From a virus, in IMG/VR virus record IMGVR_UViG_3300031269_000037, positions 1 to 38,527 of that record: 38,527 bases of DNA; one strand, written 5' to 3'. The position numbers and the translations under genes were made by a program. This document shows, piece by piece, positions 10,601-18,700 of this stretch. Under the pieces are notes generated by a model, which searched no databases, had not been told where the DNA came from, and saw only the letters and a list, made by a program, of their open reading frames with translations. Numbering within the stretch: position 1 is the stretch's first letter; each line of letters begins with the position of its first letter.

Positions 10601-13274
10601 CGGCCTTGTCATTCATCGCGTAGGTCGATGTGACGTAATCAATCGTGCGACTAGAAAACCATTCGATTAGTCCGCTGTCAGACTTGTTGTAGCCTTCGCC
10701 GCCATCGTTACCTGTCTCGGCTTCCCATTGCTCGCGCCAGCTCATCACCATGCTGCGGACTGCTGGGGATAGCGTGCCAGCTTCAGCGCCGTCTGCGATA
10801 GACAGAAGCTTCAGATACGACTCGGAAACTTCCTCGATAGGAGCCAGCGGTGAAGCTTTATTTGAAATGCGATTCACCGCTTTGCCGATCTTTGTGAAGA
10901 CAGCCTGCGGACTCTTACCAAGCACTGCAATTCGCGCTACGTGATCCGCTGCACTTACCTCGCCACGACTACTCGAAGTCAACCCAGAGAGCCATGCGAT
11001 CAGCTCAACGCCTTCTAGGGATGCTGTAGAGGTTCCCGCTACGCTCATGTTGTCGAGAACTTGATCGTCAGTCATGCCTTGCGTGATCTTTGGAGCTGAA
11101 GATCGCGCAGTAGAGACGGCTTGATCTCGTGTCATTTCACCAATGTCAACCATCGCTCGAAGGCTTTGATTCTTTACGACATCAGCAGATTGTCCACCGT
11201 GCAGGCCGATTAAATAATCAAGTGTGGACTTGGTAGCACCCGCTAGTTCATCAAGCTTAGTTTGTTGCCACTCCCATGCGGCATTATTCGCGGCATCTTT
11301 CGTGTCAAATTCACCGATAGGCTCACTCGTGATAGGGTCAATTAAAAGGTGTTTGCCACCCTTCTCGGATTGAGCAGGCGCTTCGACTCGACCTGCTGGG
11401 ATTCTTCCACCATCAGAGGAAGCTGGAAGGTCAACCATGACTGGAACAACGTATGTTCCTTTTGGCGCTTTAGCTTCGACTGCTTCATTGTGTTCGCGAA
11501 CTGCTGCAAGCATAGGAGTTGCTTGCTGAAGGGCTTTAACCTGCTCTGCTGTCGTCGCATTCTCAAGGTCGATAGCAGTGCTACCAGAGAACTCGTCAAA
11601 CACGTAGGTCGAACCTTTGTGCGTGAATACAACTTGATCCGTATCGTGTCGGTTGCCTGCTACAATCTCTGTGTCGGGGATTGCTTCGAGCATACTGTCC
11701 TTGTAGGTGTCGTATGCTGCCTTGTCGCCGTTTGCCGCCTTTAGAATGGTGTCGCCTATGCCAGCGCTTTCACCCATTTGTCGAAGCTCTTTATCGCTAC
11801 GAACTCTGCGCAACGATCCGCTCATTTCCTTAAAGCCGAAAGGAGTTCCGTCTTTAGCCATGAAATCGTGTTGAAGCTCAGCTTTGACATCTTGGTTGCC
11901 CTTGAATGTCACGGCTCCACCCATAACAAATCCCGCGATACCTCCGTAGAAGGCATCTACCCCACGAGCTTTAACAAACTCTTCAAGGGTCATGTCAAAG
12001 TCATCGTCAATAAACATATTCCGAAACTCCTCAGCCGCTCCCTGTAGAGGTTCTTCAACGGCTTCTTCTAAGCCAGACATTCCAGCGGCCTTTAATACTG
12101 CCTTTAAATTCTCAACTTTCCCCATGTAAGCAACAGTCTCGCGAACACTCTTGTTTTTAAACATAGAGAAAACTTTATCTGCCGCTCGATTCACACCTAG
12201 CATACGTTCAATCGCAATTTGAACTGCCGTAAGAAATGCTCGGGAACCGTAGTTCTTTTTCGGATCGAAGACTTCGCCCTTTGCCTCTACCATTTCTTTT
12301 TCAGCTTGCCTTACATACTCATACATTGTTGCCGCTCCGAGCGGAGACGTAGCTGGATTCATCAATGAAATAATCATTGGCAATGACTCGGAAATCACAG
12401 TAGTTGCTTTGCCTACGATAGACCTTCTGACGTTTTCACCGATGTATTCTAAGTCGCCATATTCTTTATCTATTTCGACTATCCAATCGCCAATCTTGCT
12501 GGCCTCTTCCCCATACTCTTTAACCCAATTCCCCGTTCGTGCAGTGAAATCAAGCGACCCTCCTACAATGCCTTCCTTACTTCGCGCTACGATCTCCTCA
12601 ACCTTAGCAGTAAGCTTGCCTCGAAACTCTTCCTCGACGGCGTTCTGGGACGCTGACACATCTTCAAAAGTAGATACAGACATGTCTCCACCGAGCAAAG
12701 ATTTTACGATGCCAGTTGTTGCCTCTTCGCTTGTAGCATTCCGTAATTTCTCACGGTAATCCATGAGTTCGATCCGATCTTCGTCGGTCATTTCTAGGCT
12801 GTAGGCAAGTGACTCTGCGCCCCTTTCAATGAAGTCTCCAACAACTTGGCTAGTGTCACCAATGGCGTGTTCTGTTCCAGCGGCAAGTTGACGGGTTCCC
12901 CTGCCTAAACCTTCGGCAGCTAGCGAAGGGACATCCCATGCGTATCGCGCTTTGTCTAAGACGGGAGTTTTGCTTTTAATAGGCCGCTTCCCTTGCATCT
13001 CAGCATACCTCTTCCCGATCTCTGCATAAACTTTGCTTAGATCAGAACTATCGAAGTTTTGCCTTGCGAAGCCGTCAAAGTTGTCCATCACGAATTGGTA
13101 ACGATTAACATTTCCGAACGCACGCTTAGCAAGCCACATAGAGGCGTGCCGCTTGTCCATCTCGGAATCGCGTGTCTCTGGGTCTTGAAGATCATAAAAC
13201 TCCCTACCCTTCTGAGAGAGTGTATTGAATCGGTTATCACCAGAGGTGAAGTAGTCTTGAAGTTGGTCAGCCAT
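4653..13274 (-). CDS. Giant internal virion / large polyvalent protein (2873 aa)
   Basis: This one ORF takes up over a fifth of the genome and sits where T7-like phages encode the ejected core protein gp16. Residues 1-480 are helical, with a Gly-rich hydrophobic patch near 450. Residues 1040-1250 hold an unassigned domain with HDAFGHG near 1160 and many conserved Trp, Gly and Asp. Residues 1840-1980 resemble the ADP-ribosyltransferase-like module of polyvalent phage proteins (HFSRVAGLDYLDPNFHGSG, later a YxGTDDY-like stretch). Residues 2260-2400 include a DNYWPRW motif. The end (2690-2800) has RIFYMLKTF and a membrane-like segment (LWFVGGATVDFI), as seen at the C-terminus of such giants. It is probably packaged and ejected with the DNA. 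I see no lysozyme or transglycosylase motif and no RNA-polymerase signature. Enzymatic roles are inferred. Confidence 0.85.
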   Translation of the reverse strand: MADQLQDYFTSGDNRFNTLSQKGREFYDLQDPETRDSEMDKRHASMWLAKRAFGNVNRYQFVMDNFDGFARQNFDSSDLSKVYAEIGKRYAEMQGKRPIKSKTPVLDKARYAWDVPSLAAEGLGRGTRQLAAGTEHAIGDTSQVVGDFIERGAESLAYSLEMTDEDRIELMDYREKLRNATSEEATTGIVKSLLGGDMSVSTFEDVSASQNAVEEEFRGKLTAKVEEIVARSKEGIVGGSLDFTARTGNWVKEYGEEASKIGDWIVEIDKEYGDLEYIGENVRRSIVGKATTVISESLPMIISLMNPATSPLGAATMYEYVRQAEKEMVEAKGEVFDPKKNYGSRAFLTAVQIAIERMLGVNRAADKVFSMFKNKSVRETVAYMGKVENLKAVLKAAGMSGLEEAVEEPLQGAAEEFRNMFIDDDFDMTLEEFVKARGVDAFYGGIAGFVMGGAVTFKGNQDVKAELQHDFMAKDGTPFGFKEMSGSLRRVRSDKELRQMGESAGIGDTILKAANGDKAAYDTYKDSMLEAIPDTEIVAGNRHDTDQVVFTHKGSTYVFDEFSGSTAIDLENATTAEQVKALQQATPMLAAVREHNEAVEAKAPKGTYVVPVMVDLPASSDGGRIPAGRVEAPAQSEKGGKHLLIDPITSEPIGEFDTKDAANNAAWEWQQTKLDELAGATKSTLDYLIGLHGGQSADVVKNQSLRAMVDIGEMTRDQAVSTARSSAPKITQGMTDDQVLDNMSVAGTSTASLEGVELIAWLSGLTSSSRGEVSAADHVARIAVLGKSPQAVFTKIGKAVNRISNKASPLAPIEEVSESYLKLLSIADGAEAGTLSPAVRSMVMSWREQWEAETGNDGGEGYNKSDSGLIEWFSSRTIDYVTSTYAMNDKAAERALFPDELKGFMALVRRFAKVIWDKAELMVKMRRNGNLPQDMEGAMRKLLGMPSDFTMKDEAALRAAGYDIYETDQSNRSQSRGDGSGRPTSGQLTALQGTPKIEGATGPNEALVKVAEDYARSIGIDVKRQAEYVKVDVDRAVRIAQAYEEMEHAPSDPIVREAYDDLIQQTMDQYRALEAAGFDFWFIDPSNDKGYGDSPYNAMRDLRANKSMGVYPTEAGFGSGDSELDVSDNPLMLDTGIEWAYGSSEGKKRRVLANDLFRAVHDAFGHGLEGSGFRARGEENAWQAHIRLFQGSAVGAMTSETRGQNSWLNFGKHGDHNQTAKVEDTIFADQKTGLMPSWTWEEGRAAPMSDATFQVTRNAEESAFYSQLERTLDAKIQGKAATAQQIKGLLDPKHGIKADEVKWSGIEQWLDDNKDSKGKVAKDDLMAYLRDVGRVKFEEVTRGNGNLKIDYDSPFAVPRVIELGKEWQGEADDALALRIENDREAFDQLKALDPQIVQREDWAETVAMNVFYGTGNATDTRYSRYVLPNGENYREVVLTMPVVTKGLVTFDAEKAKTLLSSGVKVAGVKDGIGVQRVDFNPEAGTARSTLDEYTEFATLDDVIAHNERLAESRQKRSSEYTSSHFADIPNYVAHMRLNERDGGLFIEELQSDRHQTARKSGYRGDTPEISAEEALATRDEIYRAHDAGEISREEFIRRMEAWKPKTSVQDLIADAPFRKDWHIQMFKRALRDAVASGKSWIGWTTGETQAGRYDLSKQVESIEYKKNGENYTVGVNGQSRQSIYYNHKATVSELSDTIGKELAQKIVDTAVEGETKKIEGNGLKVGGEGMKGFYDRMMVNDVNGYLKKLDSKNKPKVEAGVIEEQVGGWSVVDSKGNQVVDDVYNSESDAMVVMRQRGMKWSEGYRAANQGAVTAPIHRVTITDAMRDSVQQGQPTFQVVPMVHFSRVAGLDYLDPNFHGSGINGTEKRLKQEYPDLFMDRIYIGTDDYEKEPNLPDNFYAMKIEEGLLYDFENDPEEFRSKAALDVRQRKTKYAPFDSRAAGLIAERKIIDAGYLGYVVKGREAAAIFHRIPTGESLTSEWWSDIKAYREGKAASFTSRVQEQLDRLKVVPRKDEDGATLNVDGTNYEGGGLVITVNSVNTNSWTITPAMVQSFLESNREVIFSNASKIGLYKFPDSADILIDLNVVVPAANRAVALEFGKLAGQESLFDLDTPENVKTGESGESPMSFTFEQYREIAESLEAGVLPRAVGGAGVVMSQSLPQEPTLQITVSDEVFNAHHGGSAEVVRMEAAERESNEQREKLDMPYFAEEQARQRKNQEQLKGDFSERGLLGWLYARNGLSMGSRLRNVHVRIFSRMREYRLNVSQRKMRYSDRVQPARDLYRQLDKADRKALGLHLANGDQEQAMLIMDKVDGLAEAIRQTRIVLDEIRRYAIASGYEIPKRDNYWPRWLQDRDGLLAEFGMEVKGIFDTAIESAKLEASARGHTLTDADKEKIIGQILAGTYKGSGIPPNFKARSIETLEQSQFDEFYSTPFEAVDRYINRVVDDVEKKKFFGQSAIVEDVNGTKKVNVEKSAASVVADLVAKGELVGAEQAEVQTILEAMHTNGAMQKGLQVLRSLGYIATMMKFEVAMIQIEDISTAVFTGRGFGNLRYFASLFDKDEMSMVRDFGQESFSQDYDDAKKGMARFMDWGMKKSGVAFFGRGGANTQVNSGIRAYRDSAQRGRLTDTQERRLTEYFGGDAARIAQLKQDLIDNVKSEDVVLLGWNILLDFQPLDYSEMPEGYAKHPNLRIFYMLKTFMLKRFDIMRREGIREMKLGVEKRDYKLFRDGMRKLMWLYMLWFVGGATVDFIRDTLSGKEPKVDDTLAASAIKILGVNRFLYYDFQRHKNPVLSLAMLTSFPVPWFQQIYRDSSSIVTGDSDWSIGNAEVWRSVPFVGSMYYWHAGGGEQRQREEERKETRRRMREMGVQMP

Positions 13275-13276
13275 AA

Positions 13277-14734
13277 TTACTTATACATGATAGTGTCGAG
13301 GGCTTCTTGCGTAGCCTTTGACATGTGGTCATTCCATAAAGCAGGAACGTCCGTCTTGATGAATTTCTCGGCATCTTTTTCGTCTAGCCCTTTGAGCGAT
13401 TGCTCAAGCTCATCCATCGCTTCGACGAAACCTAAAAACGGCTCACTGCTTCGGCCTTCGCCTAGACCCTCAATAATCAGATCAGCCTCACGAATGTATC
13501 GGGATACTAGCGACTCTTGAATCTTCTGCTTGAAAGCTGGAATGTCTGGATCGACAAAGAACCCCTTCATTCCGTTTCCGCGAATCTCGTCTCTGCCAGC
13601 TCGCAGTTCTTCAACTGACAACATGCGGCGAACTAGAGCCATTTGCGCCGACTCAGAAAGCCCAGCCGACTCAATGCTTTTCCATAGCTTTTTGCGAGCT
13701 GACTCTTTCATACCTAAATGATTTTCATCTTCGAGATATAGTGATTGCTCTTCGACTATTTGAAACTGCAACTGCATGAACTCTGCGCTAGACATTCCAA
13801 GCTTTCCCACGTCTCCGATCCTAATGTCTTCTAGCGACTCGCGAACATCAATTGGAAGGTTCGGGTCTAGCTGCATAATGTCTTCTTTGTAGTAAGTCTT
13901 GATAGCCTTGCGCTGGCCTCTGACGCTTGAAACTTCAAGACGTGAAATCTTTGAATCAATCTCCTCAATCGACTGGCGACGTGCTCCAATACTTAAACCT
14001 CCAGCAGCAACGTCCTGCCCATTGTGATTGATCGTGTATTCGTAAGCCGAATGGCGACCATCATCACCTTTAGCCTCAAGCTCTTCCTTGAGCATTTCGA
14101 GCTGCTCAATGTCCGTAGAATTGTAAGCTGACTGAATCCGGCTTCCCACCTCAAATGATACTCCCTCAGAGAAGATAGTTTCCATCTTGTCGTGAAGCTC
14201 GGCATCGCTTACAGACATCTTCTTGAGCGCGTCAAATGCTGCCTGCGGATTGCCTGCACGTCGCATTGCTTCGGCCTGATTGAAGAACACAGCATTCGCG
14301 TTCTGGACTTCCATTTGCGTAACCTTGCCGTTGACCCCAATCTTGGTTCGCTCAGCTTGGTGTGCGTATTTTTGATTCAGCAATTGGTATGCTTCGCCGT
14401 CAACCTTCTTTCGATCTACGCCATCCCAGACTCGGCCTAATCGTTCGTCGGCAAACGTGCGAATACTGTCTGGGTCTTGCTGGTTTTTTAAGGCGTATTC
14501 GTCGATCTCACCATTCGCTCGCATCATCTCTAAGTCGAGCTGTGACTCTGCGGCATCGTTGAGTAGCTTCTGGCGCTTCTCAGCAAACATATGAAACGTC
14601 TTTCCAGTCTCAGCAATAGCCCCGCCTGCCCCGACCAGTGCGCGGTAAGGCGCGGTTCCCGTCGATGGATCAACCTGCTGGTATCCAGTGGCGCTCTTAA
14701 CGTCAGAAGTTTTAGGTAATGGGATATTTGCCAT
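13277..14734 (-). CDS. Internal virion protein (gp15-like position)
   Basis: This 485-residue, strongly helical and charged protein has no membrane segment. It lies between a small gp14-like protein and the giant core protein, the order of T7 gp14-gp15-gp16, so a structural role in the ejected internal core is likely. The N-terminus (IPLPKTSDVKSATGYQQVDP) and the following Ala/Gly-rich helix resemble openings of podovirus internal proteins. Internal repeats or catalytic motifs were not recognised. The next gene begins three bases after its stop. Confidence 0.7.
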   Translation of the reverse strand: MANIPLPKTSDVKSATGYQQVDPSTGTAPYRALVGAGGAIAETGKTFHMFAEKRQKLLNDAAESQLDLEMMRANGEIDEYALKNQQDPDSIRTFADERLGRVWDGVDRKKVDGEAYQLLNQKYAHQAERTKIGVNGKVTQMEVQNANAVFFNQAEAMRRAGNPQAAFDALKKMSVSDAELHDKMETIFSEGVSFEVGSRIQSAYNSTDIEQLEMLKEELEAKGDDGRHSAYEYTINHNGQDVAAGGLSIGARRQSIEEIDSKISRLEVSSVRGQRKAIKTYYKEDIMQLDPNLPIDVRESLEDIRIGDVGKLGMSSAEFMQLQFQIVEEQSLYLEDENHLGMKESARKKLWKSIESAGLSESAQMALVRRMLSVEELRAGRDEIRGNGMKGFFVDPDIPAFKQKIQESLVSRYIREADLIIEGLGEGRSSEPFLGFVEAMDELEQSLKGLDEKDAEKFIKTDVPALWNDHMSKATQEALDTIMYK

Positions 14735-14735
14735 G

Positions 14736-15194
14736 CTAGAGTTTCATTCTTGCTAATTGATTGGCTCCACCGAGAAGCGTAGTTCCCACTGCAAGCGGTG
14801 CAGCGCGACGAATTGATTTCGATTGGTAACGATTCACTGCGCCCTGCTGCATGAGCGCCTGCGCTCTGGACTCCCCAGCATAGGCGGTATCCAGTGCGGC
14901 CAGTTCAAGGTCGGCTGCTGTCTGACTCATTACGGATAGCGGTGTGCCAGTCGATGTGATCCCAGATTTAGCGTATACTGCCCTCTGGCGCTTCTTGAAG
15001 CGGTCGTTCTCCTTGCGCTGGCGGCTTACCCTCTCAGAAGTTTCTAGGCGCGTCTGCTCGGCCTGAGACTCTGCAACTTGAGCGTTATATTTGGACATAT
15101 CGCTCTGCTGCTGCATAGATTGATACGTCCCGTAAGCCGAAACTGCTGTTCCGACTACGGTAAGGATTGGAGCTAAAACTGCTGCGAATGCCAT
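14736..15194 (-). CDS. Internal virion protein (gp14-like)
   Basis: This 152-residue protein opens with a hydrophobic Ala/Val-rich segment (residues 2-25, VLAPILTVVGTAVSAYGTY). A Gln-rich helical region and a basic stretch (KENDRFKKRQRAVYAKSGI) follow, then VMSQTAADLELAA and a C-terminal Gly/Leu-rich end. This pattern is shared by T7 gp14-type internal core proteins, which insert into the outer membrane after ejection. Its gene order supports that. TAG ends two bases after it and the next ATG follows at once. Confidence 0.78.
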   Translation of the reverse strand: MAFAAVLAPILTVVGTAVSAYGTYQSMQQQSDMSKYNAQVAESQAEQTRLETSERVSRQRKENDRFKKRQRAVYAKSGITSTGTPLSVMSQTAADLELAALDTAYAGESRAQALMQQGAVNRYQSKSIRRAAPLAVGTTLLGGANQLARMKL

Positions 15195-15198
15195 ACGA

Positions 15199-15594
15199 TT
15201 AACCTTTTAAAAGAATTTCCACGCCTTTAGACGCAATTTCAAAACCATGCAGCTTCATTAGTTTAGAGATAGATGGAATTGCGGACATCGAAACCATTAC
15301 GCCGTAACCAAGGTTTTCGCCGTGGTCAGTAAGGTATCGAATACAATGGTTCAGTCCGTCGAACTTTTCCATAGAGCGAGCAGCGGGATTTACAATCATC
15401 CACGACATAAATGAAACTGGAACGCTATTGTCGAGATACAGCCAAGCTGCTGCACAGAGAACGCCATCCTCGTTAACTGCAATGCAACCTGTCTTTGGTA
15501 GCGCTGCATGTGGAATCGACATTGCTTCGTGAGCTATCCACCACGCTTCAATGGTTGCATGGTTGCATTCTTCGTATGGTTTAAGTTGCATCAT
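15199..15594 (-). CDS. GNAT-like acetyltransferase-fold protein
   Basis: The frame is open to 15612, but the ATG at 15594 directly follows the stop of the tail nozzle gene (TAATATG), a coupling used elsewhere in this genome, so the 131-residue form is chosen. The protein looks like a compact GNAT fold: an N-terminal helix (ATIEAWW), a beta hairpin (TGCIAVNEDGVLCAAAWLYL), an SWMIVNP strand and the C-terminal LMKLHGFEIASKG strand. Podoviruses often carry such a gene beside the tail nozzle. The acetyl-CoA pyrophosphate loop (Q/RxxGxG/A) is not obvious, so catalytic activity is doubtful. Confidence 0.65.
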   Translation of the reverse strand: MMQLKPYEECNHATIEAWWIAHEAMSIPHAALPKTGCIAVNEDGVLCAAAWLYLDNSVPVSFMSWMIVNPAARSMEKFDGLNHCIRYLTDHGENLGYGVMVSMSAIPSISKLMKLHGFEIASKGVEILLKG

Positions 15595-15595
15595 A

Positions 15596-18500
15596 TTATT
15601 CGCCCGTAACATCGTAGTGAATTATCAATCCAGCAAGAGTGAATGGCAGTGGCGCGTCGTGCTTTAAGATAAGAATCGGGTCACGCTCGTGTCCTGTGTT
15701 CATTATCAACTCGACCTCACCATTGAATAGCTGAGGTGGTAATGACTGGTCTTGATTGCCCCCTCGAAACGTCACGTCTCGATACTTTATAGCCCCATCA
15801 GCGCTCTTCGATCCGTCGCTATACTTCAGTCCTATCGTGTCGATCAAGTCAGCATAGACGGAACTCATAACCTTCGTGTAGCCAGTTGACGAACCGACTA
15901 CGCTATCAGCATTAATCTGAAGCGGTTGAACGAATACTTCATATTTCAAGCCGACAAAGACGGTCGAGAATAAACTATCGAAAACGATTGCCCCATTCGT
16001 CACGGTTAAACCTTGAACGTGATAGCCATCAGCCAGCACTTCTACGGCCTCTCCCTCAAGATGCCATAGCCCTCGAATCGTCAAGTCAGAGTTTTGATCG
16101 TAGTATTTAGAGCAATCAACGAAGCGCTTTTTAGAATCCGATTCGGGAACTGTCGTAGAAGTTTTAAGTTTTGATAGGAAGTCTTCTAAGCTATTGAAAT
16201 TAAAGCCTCCCGTTTGATCCGACAAGAACTGGTATCCAGCGTTACTGACGGTTCCAAAATGGAATACAGCGTCAATCGAGTTAAGTGCGCTCAATGCTTG
16301 AGATTGCGTAGCTCCCCTTTCGTGGCTCGATTCGTCAGTAAACATAAGCACTTCGTGTGCGTATCGTTCGTTCCATGAGTATGAATTACAAGCCTGCACG
16401 ATTGATCCGTAGCCATTCTCTGGGCCATCTCCACCACCACTTGTGCTAATTCCCTCTAAAGCAATCTTAAATGAGGTATAACTCGTGAAGTCGAGGTTCG
16501 GCTCGAACACTGGACTGTCATCTTCATCTTTAAATCCGATCAAAGCAAATTGAACGTCTCGATAAGCTGAACCGTAAACAGATGCTATCTGGTCAGCTAA
16601 CTCAAGAATGTCGTCAATAATCCCCCTCATGCTTAAAGTCGTATCAACGCAGAATGCTATTTGAGCGTCCTGCTTAATGCTGCGGTCATCGAGCGATAAC
16701 GAAGGATTGTAGTCTCCAGACATTCGTTCGAGGAAGCGGCGCGTGACTCCAGATATAGTGCGATTGGTTGCAACCCATACCTCGTCATCTTGCGATCCGT
16801 AGATAACTTCTACGCCCTCAAAGTCTCCGTCTGTATCATGCGGATTCCATGCGTAGACATTTTGATCTCGCTCGTATGTAAACGACAAAAGCTTACCGTC
16901 TCCAGTGCAGCACCATACTATGGGGTCTGGCGTTGGCTGATAAGCGATAGACCGCAATCCACCTGCTGTTAAATGATCGCTGAACTCTTGCATGTCGAGC
17001 GCGTGAAACTTGTCTCTCTCAATACTGAAAGACAGCGCACGGAGGCTCTGAGAGCTTCCACGCTGCACATACATCACAACATCATCAACCGTCTCTGGAC
17101 GGATTGCTTGAGAGCCTTTGTTCTCCTGTCTACGGGCGACGATGTTTGTAGGAGAGATTACAGAGTTCAAATCAGTTCCCGCTAGCGTCCACTCACTCCC
17201 AGAAGTGCCGATCATGAGCTTATCTTGGTCAACCATCCAGAGAATGTCATTTCGCTCTTTAGAATCCAGTTCAATGAATAGTGCGCTTGTGTCGTCAGTT
17301 CCAAGTTGAAAGCTGTCGAAGAGGTCTGTTTCCGATTTCCAGATGCCTTGAGGGTATGCGCTCGTGTTGGCAAACCAAATGGCTTTCTCAAATAAACACA
17401 TTGCTCGTGGGTATCCTTGTAATCTGCTCCATGCGCCTTCAGACCAGTCTTCGGTTATGTCAGTAGATTCAAGCTCCCTTACGATGTCCACCGTAACCTC
17501 TGTAGCGCTAGTGAATCCCGTAATCTTGACGGCTCCTTCGATCAATACTGCTTCAGACCGTAGGGTTGCCTTAGCGTCTCCCACGCTACCGCCCATGTGA
17601 TAGTATCGAGATTCATCATCTTGCGTAAATCTTACGTTGAAATTCTTACCGTCGCCATCTGTAGAATTATTAGAAGTATATGAACCCACCTCAGTCCACT
17701 CGGAAGCCGTATAAGTCGCAAGGTTCGGAGACTGAACTTGAGCCTTATAGACGATGACGGTTCCGCTCCATTTGCCAGATGTCTCTAGTGTCAGATTGCC
17801 TATTGCCTTAATAGCGTTTGTCACTCCAGAAGCGGTGACTTCAGAAGACTTGCGAAAGTGGCGAAGAACCCAATACGATCCTACATGAGCAGAGCTAAAT
17901 GGAGTATGCCCACCCGCAGTCATGGTTGCCCCTGTGCCAGTCTTTGCGTCAACTTCAAGCAGTTGCCCCGCTTCGACATTCGGATCAAGCGCAGGAGGAA
18001 AGGCGAACTCGTATTCGCTGATCGTCCAGCTTGTGAGCCCAAATCGTATCATTTGCTGGACTGGATGCGCCCCATCGCAGAACCACATCACGTCATTCTT
18101 CTGTGCATAGTCTAAATTGTATAAGTCGGCTTCAGTGTAGATCGAAGCAATCTCGTAAACCTTTTCAGCCGTCCCTCCAGTTGCCTCGGCTGTCCACGCG
18201 CTACCATCAATGTCATTTCCATCGCGGTCTTGAATCTCGAATGTATCGGACGTAGAACTGGCAACCTTTACCCAGCGTTCGTTCATCTCTGGCATCTCGA
18301 CAAATCCCTGCAAGTAAATCTCGTTTCCGTCACTGTAACCGTGACCCGTTGCAGTAGCTACGATTGGATTTGCAGCGCTCATACTGCCGATGCCAGTAGG
18401 AGCTTCACGGACTTGTTGACCGTTCACATGGAAGCGGACATACTCATGCCCCATCTCAAGCAACATCGTGTCAGATTTGCTGAAGCGGAAGCGAACAGGA

Positions 18501-18700
18501 CGACAAATCTTATCGTCATATTTCGTTGGTGCTACGAGTTCAAACCCTTTGCGCTTGCTTACAGCTCCGTGAGGCCAGCTTATCACATTCCTTGCCTGCC
18601 TGCACGCGCTTGAATGCTTTTCGTGATCGACTCGACCGTAAACCTTGCGTGACCATTCACCAGCGTTTAGGTGATAAATATCTTTCCGTGATTTAGGCAT
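15596..18700 (-). CDS. Tail nozzle (gp12 / tail tubular protein B-like) with von Willebrand A domain
   Basis: This 1034-residue protein begins with a typical podovirus nozzle N-terminus: LNAGEWSRKVYGRVD, then CRQARNVISWPHGAVSKRKG, then VRFRFSKSDTMLLEMGHEYVRF. The central part keeps nozzle features (LQGYPRAMCLFEKAIWFANT, QDKLMIGTSGSEWTL). Residues about 675-880 form an inserted VWA domain: IAFCVDTTLSM gives a MIDAS-like D-x-T-x-S, SGGGDGPENG a second loop, and VLMFTDESSHE the third-loop Asp. The nozzle resumes with RGLWHLEGEAVEVLADGYHV. T7 gp12 is about 790 residues, so the excess matches one VWA domain. GGAG precedes the start, which overlaps the adaptor gene by eight bases. It should form the tail tube end. 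The VWA domain could bind metal-dependent ligands on the cell. Confidence 0.88.
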   Translation of the reverse strand: MPKSRKDIYHLNAGEWSRKVYGRVDHEKHSSACRQARNVISWPHGAVSKRKGFELVAPTKYDDKICRPVRFRFSKSDTMLLEMGHEYVRFHVNGQQVREAPTGIGSMSAANPIVATATGHGYSDGNEIYLQGFVEMPEMNERWVKVASSTSDTFEIQDRDGNDIDGSAWTAEATGGTAEKVYEIASIYTEADLYNLDYAQKNDVMWFCDGAHPVQQMIRFGLTSWTISEYEFAFPPALDPNVEAGQLLEVDAKTGTGATMTAGGHTPFSSAHVGSYWVLRHFRKSSEVTASGVTNAIKAIGNLTLETSGKWSGTVIVYKAQVQSPNLATYTASEWTEVGSYTSNNSTDGDGKNFNVRFTQDDESRYYHMGGSVGDAKATLRSEAVLIEGAVKITGFTSATEVTVDIVRELESTDITEDWSEGAWSRLQGYPRAMCLFEKAIWFANTSAYPQGIWKSETDLFDSFQLGTDDTSALFIELDSKERNDILWMVDQDKLMIGTSGSEWTLAGTDLNSVISPTNIVARRQENKGSQAIRPETVDDVVMYVQRGSSQSLRALSFSIERDKFHALDMQEFSDHLTAGGLRSIAYQPTPDPIVWCCTGDGKLLSFTYERDQNVYAWNPHDTDGDFEGVEVIYGSQDDEVWVATNRTISGVTRRFLERMSGDYNPSLSLDDRSIKQDAQIAFCVDTTLSMRGIIDDILELADQIASVYGSAYRDVQFALIGFKDEDDSPVFEPNLDFTSYTSFKIALEGISTSGGGDGPENGYGSIVQACNSYSWNERYAHEVLMFTDESSHERGATQSQALSALNSIDAVFHFGTVSNAGYQFLSDQTGGFNFNSLEDFLSKLKTSTTVPESDSKKRFVDCSKYYDQNSDLTIRGLWHLEGEAVEVLADGYHVQGLTVTNGAIVFDSLFSTVFVGLKYEVFVQPLQINADSVVGSSTGYTKVMSSVYADLIDTIGLKYSDGSKSADGAIKYRDVTFRGGNQDQSLPPQLFNGEVELIMNTGHERDPILILKHDAPLPFTLAGLIIHYDVTGE

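Noticed and set aside
4653-13274. N4-type virion RNA polymerase as identity of the giant protein
   Set aside because: Size and ejection role fit, but I see no T7/N4-type polymerase motifs (such as the T/DxxGR, B and C motifs), and the visible modules are polyvalent-protein types.
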